Shown here one piece after another: positions 31,182 to 40,963 of a DNA stretch of 64,000 nt (positions are counted from its first letter, which is position 1; each line of letters starts with the position of its first letter). Below the pieces are notes generated by a model that did no database searches, was not told the origin of the DNA, and worked only from the letters and a program-made list of their open reading frames with translations. This stretch comes from an uncultured Lachnospiraceae bacterium (GTDB lineage Bacteria > Bacillota > Clostridia > Lachnospirales > Lachnospiraceae), in assembly GCA_947053345.1 (NCBI GenBank), contig CAMRSM010000018.1:19974-83973 (forward strand), in the 5' to 3' direction. A program made the translations under genes and the position numbers.

Positions 31182-31264
31182 TCATCCTTCCAAATAAATT
31201 TCATAATAAATGTTTTTCGGGTAATACAAACCGATAAATCATTTCTGTCCAAATGACTGTTATT

Positions 31265-32344
31265 TCATATTTCTACACTGCCTTCCGTGACGTGATAAAT
31301 CCGGTCCGAGTGTATCCTCTCTTTTACGAATTCTTCCAGTCCCGTGCAGGTAATGACTGTCTGTATGTTCTGTATGCTGTCAAGCAGCTGCGTCTGCCGG
31401 TTGCGGTCAAGTTCGGAAAGCACATCATCTAACAGTAATACCGGATCCTCCTTGATCGTCCTTTTTACGAGTTCGATCTCCGCAAGCTTTACGGAAAGCG
31501 CCGAAGTCCTCTGCTGTCCCTGTGAACCGAATTTCCGGATATCTTCTCCCCCGAGTAAAAAACTGATATCGTCGCGGTGCGGCCCGCGCAATGTACTTTT
31601 TAATATCAATTCCTTTTCCCGGCTATCCCGCAAGACAGAGAGAAATTCATCCTCGTCCACATTTGGTTCGTAACAAAGCTCCAAACTTTCCTTTCCCTTG
31701 GAAAGATGTTTATGCATCGGTCCGACCAATTCATTGAGATCCCTGATAAAGTTCTTTCTTGTACGGATAATTTTTTTTCCATATTCTGTAAGTTGTTCGT
31801 CCCATACCTGAAGTGTGTCCGTAAGTCTGGGATCAAATCCAATTTGCTTAAGTAGATTGTTTCGCTGTTCTAATATTTTGTTATATTTTGTCAGATCATG
31901 CATATAAATCTTATCCAGCTGGCAAAGTTCCATATCAACCAAACGCCGTCGTTCCGCCGGTCCATCCTTTATAACAGAAAGATCCTCCGGGGAAAACGAG
32001 ATCACATGTAAAAAACCATATAATTCGGATGACTTTTTGACCGGAAGCCCATCAACCGCCACGCTTTTGGCTTTTGCTTTACGGAGGTGCATATCAAGCT
32101 TATGCGGCATTTCCGCCCGCTCTACATACATGCGGATATGGGATTCCTCATCCCCAAACCTTATCATCTCCTTGTCCTTGCTGCCTTTCTGCGATTTGGT
32201 CGTGGCACAGACACAGATTGCTTCCAAAATATTTGTTTTTCCCTGCGCGTTGTCCCCGTAAAGAATATTGACTCCCTTTGAAAACTCAAGAGAAAGCTTT
32301 TCATAATTACGGAAATTGCTCAATTCAAGCGATTTGATTACCAT
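31265..32344 (-). CDS. recF: DNA replication and repair protein RecF
   Basis: MVIKSLELSNFRNYEKLSLEFSKGVNILYGDNAQGKTNILEAI...LLLDDVLSELD. Confidence 0.97.
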   Translation of the reverse strand: MVIKSLELSNFRNYEKLSLEFSKGVNILYGDNAQGKTNILEAICVCATTKSQKGSKDKEMIRFGDEESHIRMYVERAEMPHKLDMHLRKAKAKSVAVDGLPVKKSSELYGFLHVISFSPEDLSVIKDGPAERRRLVDMELCQLDKIYMHDLTKYNKILEQRNNLLKQIGFDPRLTDTLQVWDEQLTEYGKKIIRTRKNFIRDLNELVGPMHKHLSKGKESLELCYEPNVDEDEFLSVLRDSREKELILKSTLRGPHRDDISFLLGGEDIRKFGSQGQQRTSALSVKLAEIELVKRTIKEDPVLLLDDVLSELDRNRQTQLLDSIQNIQTVITCTGLEEFVKERIHSDRIYHVTEGSVEI

Positions 32345-32388
32345 GCTATTGCACCATCTGTCTAAAAAAGGAATAAATTTACATTACT

Positions 32389-32607
32389 TTACATTTTATT
32401 GCTGACAACTTTAAAACTCTTTCCCTCATATTCTACGAGATCCCCATCCACAAGTTTTTTACCCCGCTGGACTGCCGTTTCCCCATTGCATTTTACTTTT
32501 CCCGATGTTATCACTTCTTTTGCCTCCACTCCGGAGTCAACAAGCCCTGCAAGTTTTAGTGCCTGTCCAAGCTTGATAAAATCGTCCTTGATCTGTATGG
32601 ATTCCAT
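32389..32607 (-). CDS. S4-domain RNA-binding protein (YaaA/YlmH-like)
   Basis: DFIKLGQALKLAGLVDSGVEAKEVITSGKVKCNGETAVQRGKKLVDGDLVEYEG between recF and dnaN. Confidence 0.93.
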   Translation of the reverse strand: MESIQIKDDFIKLGQALKLAGLVDSGVEAKEVITSGKVKCNGETAVQRGKKLVDGDLVEYEGKSFKVVSNKM

Positions 32608-32667
32608 CTAAACCATTACCCTTTCCTTACCGAAATGCAATACATTTCGATAAAACATCAAAAATGA

Positions 32668-33789
32668 TCAAATATTTGCTGCATTAAAGTTAACCGGAAG
32701 AATCAGATATATATAGGATTCTTCCTTATCTTTGATAAAACAAGGGGCTTTTGGATTGATCATATAGATCGTGACTTCCTCATCGTCTACCACGCGCAGA
32801 ACATCCATAAGGAATTTCGGATTAAAACCGATCAAGATATCTTTGCCCTCTTTCTTTATATCAATTTCCTCCTTCATTGAACCAATGTTGGAATTGATGC
32901 GCAATTCCATATTATCATCCGTAACACCGACAATAATCGGCTTCTTTTCTGACTCTTTAATCAAAAGAGTGGAACGGTCAATACAATTAAAGAATTCTTT
33001 TTTATTGATCACTATCTTTGTCTCATAATCATTCGAAAGCATCTGGTTGATCTTATAATACTCCCCCTCAATGAGACGGGAAAGTACAAGCGTATCCTCA
33101 AATTCAAAGAGAATATGCTTATCAGTAAAATAAATCGTCACTTCGTCCGCCATCTCACCCGAAAGGATCTTGCTGATCTCGGTCAATGTTTTCCCTGGTA
33201 CAATCACTTTAATATTTCCATAATTTTCCTTTAATTGAATCTTGCGGATGGAAATCCGGTGCCCGTCCAAGGAAACAACACGCAGCTCGGCACCTATGAT
33301 CTCAAAAAGTTCGCCTGTCATAATCTTGTTTGCTTCATTATCCGAAATGGAAAAAACAGTCTGACGAATGACTTCTTTTAATGTAAACTGCGAAAGTACG
33401 ACTGCTTCCTTGCGTTCAATGCGCGGAAGGGTTGGAAACTCATCCGCCGATTTTCCGGCAATGTTAAACTTTGCCTTCTCACATGTGATCGTCATCATGA
33501 ATCTGTCGTCTGTTTCAACGGTAACATCGTTATCAGAAAGCTTACGGATAATTTCGGAGAAAACTTTCGCGTTGATTGCAATAATCTTATTTGTACTTGC
33601 GTCAATGATATCTCCTTTTACGATTGTTTCAATGGCAAGTTCCATATCGTTTGAAACCAGCTTGATATGGTTTTCAGAAACATCAATCACCATACATTCC
33701 AAGATCGGGAGGGTTGTTTTTGAGGAGACAGCCCTTAGTACAATGTTTACACTGTTCAAAAGTTCCGATTTTTTACAAATGATTTTCAT
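32668..33789 (-). CDS. dnaN: DNA polymerase III subunit beta
   Basis: MKIICKKSELLNSVNIVLRAVSSKTTLPILECM...YLILPVNF. Confidence 0.98.
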   Translation of the reverse strand: MKIICKKSELLNSVNIVLRAVSSKTTLPILECMVIDVSENHIKLVSNDMELAIETIVKGDIIDASTNKIIAINAKVFSEIIRKLSDNDVTVETDDRFMMTITCEKAKFNIAGKSADEFPTLPRIERKEAVVLSQFTLKEVIRQTVFSISDNEANKIMTGELFEIIGAELRVVSLDGHRISIRKIQLKENYGNIKVIVPGKTLTEISKILSGEMADEVTIYFTDKHILFEFEDTLVLSRLIEGEYYKINQMLSNDYETKIVINKKEFFNCIDRSTLLIKESEKKPIIVGVTDDNMELRINSNIGSMKEEIDIKKEGKDILIGFNPKFLMDVLRVVDDEEVTIYMINPKAPCFIKDKEESYIYLILPVNFNAANI

Positions 33790-34094
33790 ACCGTGTATAA
33801 CTCCTTTCGGGGAAAATGAGCAATATATATATAAAATATTATCTCGTCGTAGTAATAGGGGGCGTTGATTCGTGTATAACCCCGCAAAAGCTGACAGATG
33901 CTTGCTTTTATGGAAAAAATGGATGTGGATGGAAGGTTCAAAATGCCAGTTTAAGTTAAAATACAGTTTTGAACCTTCTCAGGTTATCCATCGAAGTTCC
34001 ACACGAAAAAAACTCTTTATCCACAAAGGATGTGGACAAGGCCATAAACAATTTTCTATGCGCAGCAGCACAGAGAAAAAATTTTTCCTCCCGC
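33790..34094. promoter_or_regulatory. dnaA-dnaN intergenic region with DnaA boxes (possible oriC sub-region)
   Basis: TTATCCACA at 34017-34025, TGTGGACAA at 34031-34039, plus a 12-bp inverted repeat GAAGGTTCAAAA/TTTTGAACCTTC (33932-33943/33967-33978). Confidence 0.6.
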
Positions 34095-35483
34095 CTATTG
34101 GGTAGGGTTGATTTTCTTTATTAATACATCAATTGTGTTTTTGATGTTGTTTTTATTAAGAGTCAGATCACTTTCGACTTTGTCGTAGCCATGGATGATC
34201 GTAGAATGGTCACGGTTTCCCAAAAGCCGCCCGATGTCCGTGACGGAATTTGTCGTTAGCTTTTTGGATAGATACATTGCGATCTGTCTTGGATAAGCGA
34301 TATTGCGGCTGCGGCTGTTTGAGTAGATGTCATTCTGGGAAATGTTGAAGTGCTCCGCAATGATGTCTACAATATGGTCAACTGTGATCACCTTATTTCC
34401 GTCCGTGGATATCGTATCTTTTAGCGCTTCCTGCGCAAGTTCCAGCGTGAGTTCTCTTTTTTGCAGGGAAGAAAAAGCATTTACTCTGTTTAGGGATCCT
34501 TCCAGGTCGCGGATGTTCGATTTGACATTCTTTGCTATGTAGTCAAGGATTTCGTCCGTGACCTTTGTCGCGCCGATATCATCGCGCCGTTTTTGGAGGA
34601 TCGCCATTCTTGTCTCATAATCCGGCTGCTGGATATCAACGGTCAAACCCCAGTCAAATCTTGAGCGGAGCCGTTCTTCGAGGGTGACCATATCCCTTGG
34701 CGGCTTGTCCGACGAAATGATGATCTGTTTTTTTGCCTCATAAAGTGTGTTGAATGTATGGAAAAATTCTTCCTGTGTGCTTTCCTTTCCTATTATAAAC
34801 TGAATATCGTCAATTAGCAGAACGTCGACATTGCGGTACTTGTTCCGGAATTCTGTCGGTGTTGTATTACTTTTGGATCCGGTTCGGATGGATTCGATCA
34901 GTTCATTCGTAAAACTTTCACTTGTCGTGAAAATAACCCTTGCTTTCGGGTTATGGTCAATGATATAGTGAGCGATCGAGTTCATGAGGTGGGTCTTCCC
35001 AAGTCCTGCCCCTCCGTAGATAAAGAGGGGATTATAAGTTTCTGCCGGAGATTCTGCCACGGCAAGCGAGGCGGCAAGAGCAAATTTATTATTTGGTCCA
35101 GGCACAAAAGTATCAAAAGTATATTTTGGATTTAGGGCTGGATGGTTTACATCAGTGTCCGTGGATTTGTTTTTCGGAAGGGAAGGTGTTTCCACGGTCT
35201 TTTCAATCTGGCTGCTCAAAATGAATTTCAGGTTGTAAAACTTACCGGTAAATTCTGCTATAGCAGTACTGAGAAAAGGTACATATTTTGTCTCAATATG
35301 CTTGATCCCAAGCTGGCCGACGAGCTGGTCGTCCACGCTGAAAATGATCTCATCCTTGGAATCGTCCACCTTATGTACCTTCAATGGCTGTAGCCACATG
35401 CGGTAAGATACCGGCGATACATCATATTCCGTTCTGAGGAATTCCAGTATATCATCCCATTTTTCTTCTACTATCGTGTTCAT
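34095..35483 (-). CDS. dnaA: Chromosomal replication initiator protein DnaA
   Basis: NPLFIYGGAGLGKTHLMNSIAHYI...RNIAYPRQIAMYLSKKLT...NRDHSTIIHGYDKV. Confidence 0.98.
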   Translation of the reverse strand: MNTIVEEKWDDILEFLRTEYDVSPVSYRMWLQPLKVHKVDDSKDEIIFSVDDQLVGQLGIKHIETKYVPFLSTAIAEFTGKFYNLKFILSSQIEKTVETPSLPKNKSTDTDVNHPALNPKYTFDTFVPGPNNKFALAASLAVAESPAETYNPLFIYGGAGLGKTHLMNSIAHYIIDHNPKARVIFTTSESFTNELIESIRTGSKSNTTPTEFRNKYRNVDVLLIDDIQFIIGKESTQEEFFHTFNTLYEAKKQIIISSDKPPRDMVTLEERLRSRFDWGLTVDIQQPDYETRMAILQKRRDDIGATKVTDEILDYIAKNVKSNIRDLEGSLNRVNAFSSLQKRELTLELAQEALKDTISTDGNKVITVDHIVDIIAEHFNISQNDIYSNSRSRNIAYPRQIAMYLSKKLTTNSVTDIGRLLGNRDHSTIIHGYDKVESDLTLNKNNIKNTIDVLIKKINPTQ

Positions 35484-35930
35484 TCACCATTCCCCTTTTT
35501 GTTTCTTTGCATAATATCAGATAGATACATCATATAACAAAATCGGAAATTTTGCAAGTGATAGTCACTTCTTGAAACGCCGCAAATTTTGTTTTATGGT
35601 ACGGGCCGGTGGATAAATGGTGGAATTTCAGTGGAAGAGGCGTTGAACAAGCTGGTTGTGGATAACAAAATAAGCATTATACACGTGGAAAAAAGCCTGA
35701 AATACTCGTAAAATGATGGAATATGGGAAAAATAATAAACGACAACCAAGACATTATCCACATCTTATCAACGAGTCGTGGATAACTTTTAAAAGTTATA
35801 GAAAAACCGTGAAATTTTTATGGCGAATCCAAAGAAAAGACTTGACTTGTCCATATGATGCGAATATAATATTAGGGTGCTATTTAATCGAAAATTGTGT
35901 GCAGACGCATGTTAAGGAGGTGTATTTGTT
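35484..35930. promoter_or_regulatory. oriC region (dnaA-rpmH intergenic)
   Basis: DnaA-box matches TGTGGATAA (35657), TTATCCACA (35754), near matches GGTGGATAA (35608), TTATACACG (35677), CGTGGATAA (35777). Confidence 0.75.
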
Positions 35931-36065
35931 ATGAAGATGACATTCCAGCCGAAGAAGAGATCCAGAGCTAAGGTTCATGGCTTCCGCAAGAGAATGAGTA
36001 CCGCAAATGGCAGGAAGGTTCTGTCCGCCAGAAGGGCAAAGGGAAGACATAAGATTTCTGCATAG
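35931..36065 (+). CDS. rpmH: 50S ribosomal protein L34
   Basis: [44 protein letters not shown], translated from sequence; not in the ORF track. Confidence 0.97.
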   Translation: MKMTFQPKKRSRAKVHGFRKRMSTANGRKVLSARRAKGRHKISA

Positions 36066-36184
36066 GTCGCATTATTGTGGCCTATCTTCTCTCATTGGAT
36101 AAAATGTCTGATTCGGATTTGTCTTATAACAAAAATGCCGGATGATTACAAAGCTGCATTGAGTGGCAGAATGAGAGGAAATTA

Positions 36185-36532
36185 TTGTTAAATTCATTAA
36201 AATCAAACAATGAATTTGGTGTTGTTTACAGAAATGGAAAATCCTACGCTAACAAGTATTTGGTGATGTATGCGCTGAAGAATGATTTGAACAAAAATCG
36301 TATTGGTATATCTGTAAGCAAGAAAGTCGGGAATAGCGTAGTAAGGCACCGGGTAACGAGATTGATCAGGGAGAGTTACCGGTTGGGTGAGGCTACATTT
36401 CATACTGGGTACGACATAGTAGTTGTCGCAAGAGCAGGTGCAAGGGGAAAGAATTTTTCTGAGATCGACAGTGCAGTGAAGCATCTCGGAAAGCTGCACC
36501 GGATCATGAAGATGCCGGTGGCAGAAGAATAG
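36185..36532 (+). CDS. rnpA: Ribonuclease P protein component
   Basis: [29 protein letters not shown]; position after rpmH. Confidence 0.95.
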   Translation: MLNSLKSNNEFGVVYRNGKSYANKYLVMYALKNDLNKNRIGISVSKKVGNSVVRHRVTRLIRESYRLGEATFHTGYDIVVVARAGARGKNFSEIDSAVKHLGKLHRIMKMPVAEE

Positions 36533-36539
36533 AGCCAAA

Positions 36540-36752
36540 ATGAAAAAGGTACTTATTTTTTTCGTTCGGATATACAGAAAATATATATCGCCGTTAAAGG
36601 GTAGGCCGTCTTGTAGATATTTTCCTACCTGCTCTCAGTATGCAATTGAAGCATTGGAAAAATATGGCGCGATCAAAGGAAGTTATCTTGCTTTGCGGAG
36701 GATACTTCGCTGTCATCCTTTTCATAAAGGAGGCTATGATCCGTTGCCATAA
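36540..36752 (+). CDS. yidD: Membrane protein insertion efficiency factor YidD
   Basis: [59 protein letters not shown]. Confidence 0.97.
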   Translation: MKKVLIFFVRIYRKYISPLKGRPSCRYFPTCSQYAIEALEKYGAIKGSYLALRRILRCHPFHKGGYDPLP

Positions 36753-36800
36753 TTTGATGCTTCAATTTTTTATTTCATTAGTCCAAAGGAGGATTTTTCG

Positions 36801-38255
36801 TTGAATCTTATGTTTTTAACCCAGGTCGGGGGGATTCTGAAACCGTTTGCGTGGGTTTTCGGAATTGTAATGAATGCAATCTATGAATTTGTTAGTCTAA
36901 TGAATATCCATAGCATTGCAGTATGTGTCATTATCTTTACATTTGTAACAAAAATGTTGATGCTTCCGCTTACGATCAAGCAGCAAAAAGCAACCAAGCT
37001 TTCCTCTCAAATGAATCCTGAGATTATGAAAATCCAGGAAAAATATAAAGGGAAAAAAGATGAGGCTTCGATGCGCAAACAGCAGGCGGAGATGCAGGCG
37101 GTATATGAAAAGTATGGTACAACTCCTATGTCAGGCTGTCTGCCGCTGCTGATCTCCCTGCCGATCATGTTCGCCTTGTACCGCGTGATCTATGCGATTC
37201 CGGCATATGTAAATGATATCGGGGAGATGTATGGTACGATTGCCGATCAAATCATGTCGATCCAGGGATATGGACAGGCAATGCTTTCCTTTGTTAAGGA
37301 GAACGGTATAGCAGTAAGTGGATTAAAGCCATTGATTGATGTTGTCAAAGGTGTGGATGATATCACTTACAATATTATCACGCTCACAAAGGAAAATTTG
37401 ATAGATATTATGTACCAGTTTAACACAAGCACATGGGAAGCGTTTCGGAACGTGAATCTTGCGGATGCCGAATCATGGCTTAACACGATTGATATCACAA
37501 AGGTAATCCAGAATTATAGCCTTGGGGTTTCCGTGGAATCCATCCAGCCAGTCGATGTGGCAGGTTTTGTGGCTTTGGTTCCGAATATACAGGAATCTGT
37601 TACGGAAATCATAAGTGTAAATAGCTTTTTGGGTGGACTTAATATTTTGAATGCACCAGGATGGTCCTTTCCAGGTATCATCATTCCTTTGTTAGCAGCA
37701 TTGACGCAGTTCGTGCAGAGTAAGGTAGCAATGGCAGGCAACAAGCAGCAGAATAATGTGGACAATCCGGCGGCCCAAAGCATGAAGATGATGAATTATG
37801 TGATGCCTCTTATGTCGATGTTTTTCTGTGCGATGCTTCCAATTTGTGTGGGCCTATACTGGGTCGCAAGTGCGGTTTTTGGCACAATACAGACGATTTT
37901 TATCAACCGTTACATGGATAAAGTTGACGTAACGGAGTTGATGGAAGCAAATGCGGCAAAAGCAGCAAAAAAGCGTGCAAAAAAAGGGATCACGACCGGT
38001 TCGCAGATGGCGGAGGTGGCAAAAACATCTACAAAATCCATTCAGACAGAAGAATCAAAGAAATTTAATAATGCATATGATTATAAAAATAATCCGTCTT
38101 CTGGTAAAAACTCAAATAAGGGAGCAAAAGCGGGTGAGTATAAACGCAGTGATGTTTCCTACAGTGCGAGCAGCATTTCTGCAAATGCGAATTTGCTGAA
38201 ACGCAATTTTGAGAGACAGAATGCTGAAAATACTGAAAACACGGAAAAAGAATAA
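36801..38255 (+). CDS. yidC: Membrane protein insertase YidC/OxaA
   Basis: YidC/Oxa1 core MLPLTIKQQKATKLSSQMNPEIMKIQEKYKGKKDEASMRKQQAEMQAVYEKYGTTPMSGCLPLLISLPIMFALYRVI. Confidence 0.96.
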   Translation: MNLMFLTQVGGILKPFAWVFGIVMNAIYEFVSLMNIHSIAVCVIIFTFVTKMLMLPLTIKQQKATKLSSQMNPEIMKIQEKYKGKKDEASMRKQQAEMQAVYEKYGTTPMSGCLPLLISLPIMFALYRVIYAIPAYVNDIGEMYGTIADQIMSIQGYGQAMLSFVKENGIAVSGLKPLIDVVKGVDDITYNIITLTKENLIDIMYQFNTSTWEAFRNVNLADAESWLNTIDITKVIQNYSLGVSVESIQPVDVAGFVALVPNIQESVTEIISVNSFLGGLNILNAPGWSFPGIIIPLLAALTQFVQSKVAMAGNKQQNNVDNPAAQSMKMMNYVMPLMSMFFCAMLPICVGLYWVASAVFGTIQTIFINRYMDKVDVTELMEANAAKAAKKRAKKGITTGSQMAEVAKTSTKSIQTEESKKFNNAYDYKNNPSSGKNSNKGAKAGEYKRSDVSYSASSISANANLLKRNFERQNAENTENTEKE

Positions 38256-38336
38256 ACTTTCACTATTTCTGTTTTGGATGGTATCAATTTTGAGTAAGAT
38301 TGTCAGCCGTTTGTACGGCGGAATGAGAGGAATAAG

Positions 38337-39233
38337 ATGGACGAATGGAAAGAGTTTAGTGCTAAAACAGTGGATGAGGCATTGACAGAAGCGTTGATTC
38401 AACTTGGAACGACCTCGGAGAATATCGAATATGAAGTGATTGAAAAAGAAGCAAAAGGTTTTTTGGGTCTTGGAAGCAAGCCGGCAAAAATCCGCGTGAG
38501 GAAAGTCATTAAATCCGTTGAAGATAATGTCGTGGATTTCCTTCATAAGGTTTTTAAGGCGATGAATCTGGAGATTACAGTTGATGTGTCTTATGATCAG
38601 GAAGAGGAGACCGTGAACATCAATCTTGTCGGAAGCGAGATGGGTGTCCTGATCGGGAAGAGAGGACAGACCTTGGATTCCCTGCAATATCTCACAAGTC
38701 TGGTCATTAACAAGAATACAGACGGTTATCTCAAGGTCAAGCTTGATACTGAGAATTATAGGGCAAGACGCAAAGATACTTTGGAGAATCTGGCAAGGAA
38801 CATTGCATCAAAGGTTAAGAGGACACATAAGCCTGTTTCCTTGGAACCAATGAATCCATATGAGAGAAGAATCATCCATTCCGTCCTCCAGAATGACCGG
38901 TATGTTGAGACGCACAGCGAGGGGGATGAGCCATTCCGCAAAGTGGTAGTAACGCCAAAAAGAAATGTACGTGATTACGATAACAATGGTGGATACAATA
39001 ACGGAGGCTACCGCAATGGTTACCGTAACCGTTTCGATAACGGAAGATATGATAACGGCAATGGAATCAAAAAGTATAGTAAAAAGGAATTTCATAAGAA
39101 GTACGGTGGAAATACAAAGGATTACAGTACAGATTACAAGAAAGATTATGCGGCATATCAGGAGCAGAAAGCGGCAGCAAAGCTTGCGGCAGAAAATGTG
39201 GCAAAGGACGAGTCAGTGGATACAGTTGAATGA
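38337..39233 (+). CDS. jag: Jag/KhpB RNA-binding protein (Jag-N, KH, R3H)
   Basis: Jag-N KTVDEALTEALIQLGTTSENIEYEVIEKEAKGFLGLGSKPAKI; KH GVLIGKRGQTLDSLQYL; R3H; then an N/G/Y/R-rich tail. Confidence 0.95.
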   Translation: MDEWKEFSAKTVDEALTEALIQLGTTSENIEYEVIEKEAKGFLGLGSKPAKIRVRKVIKSVEDNVVDFLHKVFKAMNLEITVDVSYDQEEETVNINLVGSEMGVLIGKRGQTLDSLQYLTSLVINKNTDGYLKVKLDTENYRARRKDTLENLARNIASKVKRTHKPVSLEPMNPYERRIIHSVLQNDRYVETHSEGDEPFRKVVVTPKRNVRDYDNNGGYNNGGYRNGYRNRFDNGRYDNGNGIKKYSKKEFHKKYGGNTKDYSTDYKKDYAAYQEQKAAAKLAAENVAKDESVDTVE

Positions 39234-39244
39234 TTATAATGAGG

Positions 39245-39282
39245 AGGTTTCCCGGTGCAGTGAGGGCTGGGAAACCTTTTTC
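39245..39282 (+). terminator. Rho-independent terminator after jag
   Basis: AGGTTTCCC...GGGAAACCTTTTT. Confidence 0.7.
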
Positions 39283-39380
39283 GGATATCGTAAAGAAGAA
39301 AAAAACAGAAAAATAGGAACAATTTGATACATTGTATTTTGATCGGCGATTTTTCGTGGGAAGGAGGATATGTGATATTT

Positions 39381-40775
39381 ATGGAGACAGATACGATAGC
39401 TGCGATTGCAACCGGACTTAACAATGCCGGAATCAGTATAATCCGGGTGAGTGGTGATGCTGCGGTCGAAGTAGCAGACCGCATTTTTTATTCGAGAAAG
39501 GAAGGATTGCATTTAAAAGATGTGAAAACCCACACCATCCATTATGGTATGATAAAGGATGGGGATATTTTTCTGGATGAAGTTCTTGTTTCGGTTATGC
39601 GGACACCAAACAGTTATACGAAGGAAGATGTTGTTGAGATAAATTGCCACGGTGGAATCGTTGTCACAAAAAGAATACTGGAAACAGTGTTAAGAGCCGG
39701 TGCGCGTTTGGCAGAACCAGGTGAATTCACGAAGCGAGCCTTTTTGAACGGGAGAATTGACCTGTCCCAAGCAGAAGCAGTTATGGATATTATACATGCA
39801 AAAAATGATATGGCTGTGAAAAATTCTGTCCGCCAGTTAAGAGGGGATATGCATAAACAAATTTCACAGCTGAGGGATCAGATATTGCACGATATTGCTT
39901 TTATAGAAGCTGCACTGGATGATCCGGAACATATCAGTATGGACGGCTTCCCTGAAAAACTGGAGAGAAATATTTCCGGTTATATGGATAGATTAGATAA
40001 AATGTTAAGAACAGCTGAAAATGGGAGGATGATGAAAGAAGGGATTAAGACGGTTATTCTTGGGAAACCGAATGCCGGAAAGTCATCATTATTGAATTTT
40101 CTAATGGGGGAGGACCGGGCGATTGTTACGGATATTCCAGGTACAACCCGTGATGTTCTGGAAGAAAACGTAGTAATGAATGGGATTTCCTTAAATTTGG
40201 TTGATACTGCCGGAATTCGGTGGACAGAAGATGCTGTAGAAAAGATCGGTGTGGATAAAGCAAGGGGAGCAGCAAATGAGGCAGACTTGATACTTTTTGT
40301 TGTGGATTCCTCTGTTGAGATGGATAGCAATGATGATGAGATATTGGATGCGATTGGCTCGAAAAAAGTAATTGTGGTTTTAAATAAATCTGATTTGAAA
40401 TCTGTTGTTTCCGAAGAAGATATTGTGAGGAGAATGAAACAATTTTCTTTTACAGAAACAGAGGTTATTCGTATTTCTGTAAAAGGGCAGACAGGAATGG
40501 AAGAGTTGGAAAGAAAAATAGCCAGCTTGTTTTTTTCAGGAGAAGTTTCCTACAATGATGAGATTTATATAACAAGCGCCAGACATAAAACAGCATTGAT
40601 GGAGACAAAAAGAAGTCTGGAGCAAGTAATGGAAAGTTTGCGGATGAATATGCCGGAAGATTTTTATTCTATTGATTTGATGAATGCTTATAAGGAGTTG
40701 GGTAGTATCATAGGGGAAGCTGTGGATGAAGATTTGGTAAACATGATTTTTAAGGAATTTTGTATGGGAAAATAG
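39381..40775 (+). CDS. mnmE: tRNA modification GTPase MnmE
   Basis: METDTIAAIATGLNNAGISIIRVSGDAAV...GKPNAGKSSLLNFLMGEDRAIVTDIPGTTRD...FCMGK. Confidence 0.97.
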   Translation: METDTIAAIATGLNNAGISIIRVSGDAAVEVADRIFYSRKEGLHLKDVKTHTIHYGMIKDGDIFLDEVLVSVMRTPNSYTKEDVVEINCHGGIVVTKRILETVLRAGARLAEPGEFTKRAFLNGRIDLSQAEAVMDIIHAKNDMAVKNSVRQLRGDMHKQISQLRDQILHDIAFIEAALDDPEHISMDGFPEKLERNISGYMDRLDKMLRTAENGRMMKEGIKTVILGKPNAGKSSLLNFLMGEDRAIVTDIPGTTRDVLEENVVMNGISLNLVDTAGIRWTEDAVEKIGVDKARGAANEADLILFVVDSSVEMDSNDDEILDAIGSKKVIVVLNKSDLKSVVSEEDIVRRMKQFSFTETEVIRISVKGQTGMEELERKIASLFFSGEVSYNDEIYITSARHKTALMETKRSLEQVMESLRMNMPEDFYSIDLMNAYKELGSIIGEAVDEDLVNMIFKEFCMGK

Positions 40776-40881
40776 AATGGAATATTGTGATATGGATGTT
40801 TAATCCAATTCAACGGAATGTTACAATATTGTAAAGATTATAAATCATTCTTTTTCTATTTTAGAGATGTATGGCTTGGAA

Positions 40882-40897
40882 TGTTTCACGTGAAACA
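40882..40897. promoter_or_regulatory. parS site
   Basis: Exact TGTTTCACGTGAAACA, intergenic mnmE-mnmG. Confidence 0.97.
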
Positions 40898-40963
40898 TTT
40901 TATGTAATGATCGGACATAAACGGAGAATGAAAATCCATTATACATCGAGGTGAGAGGTTGAA

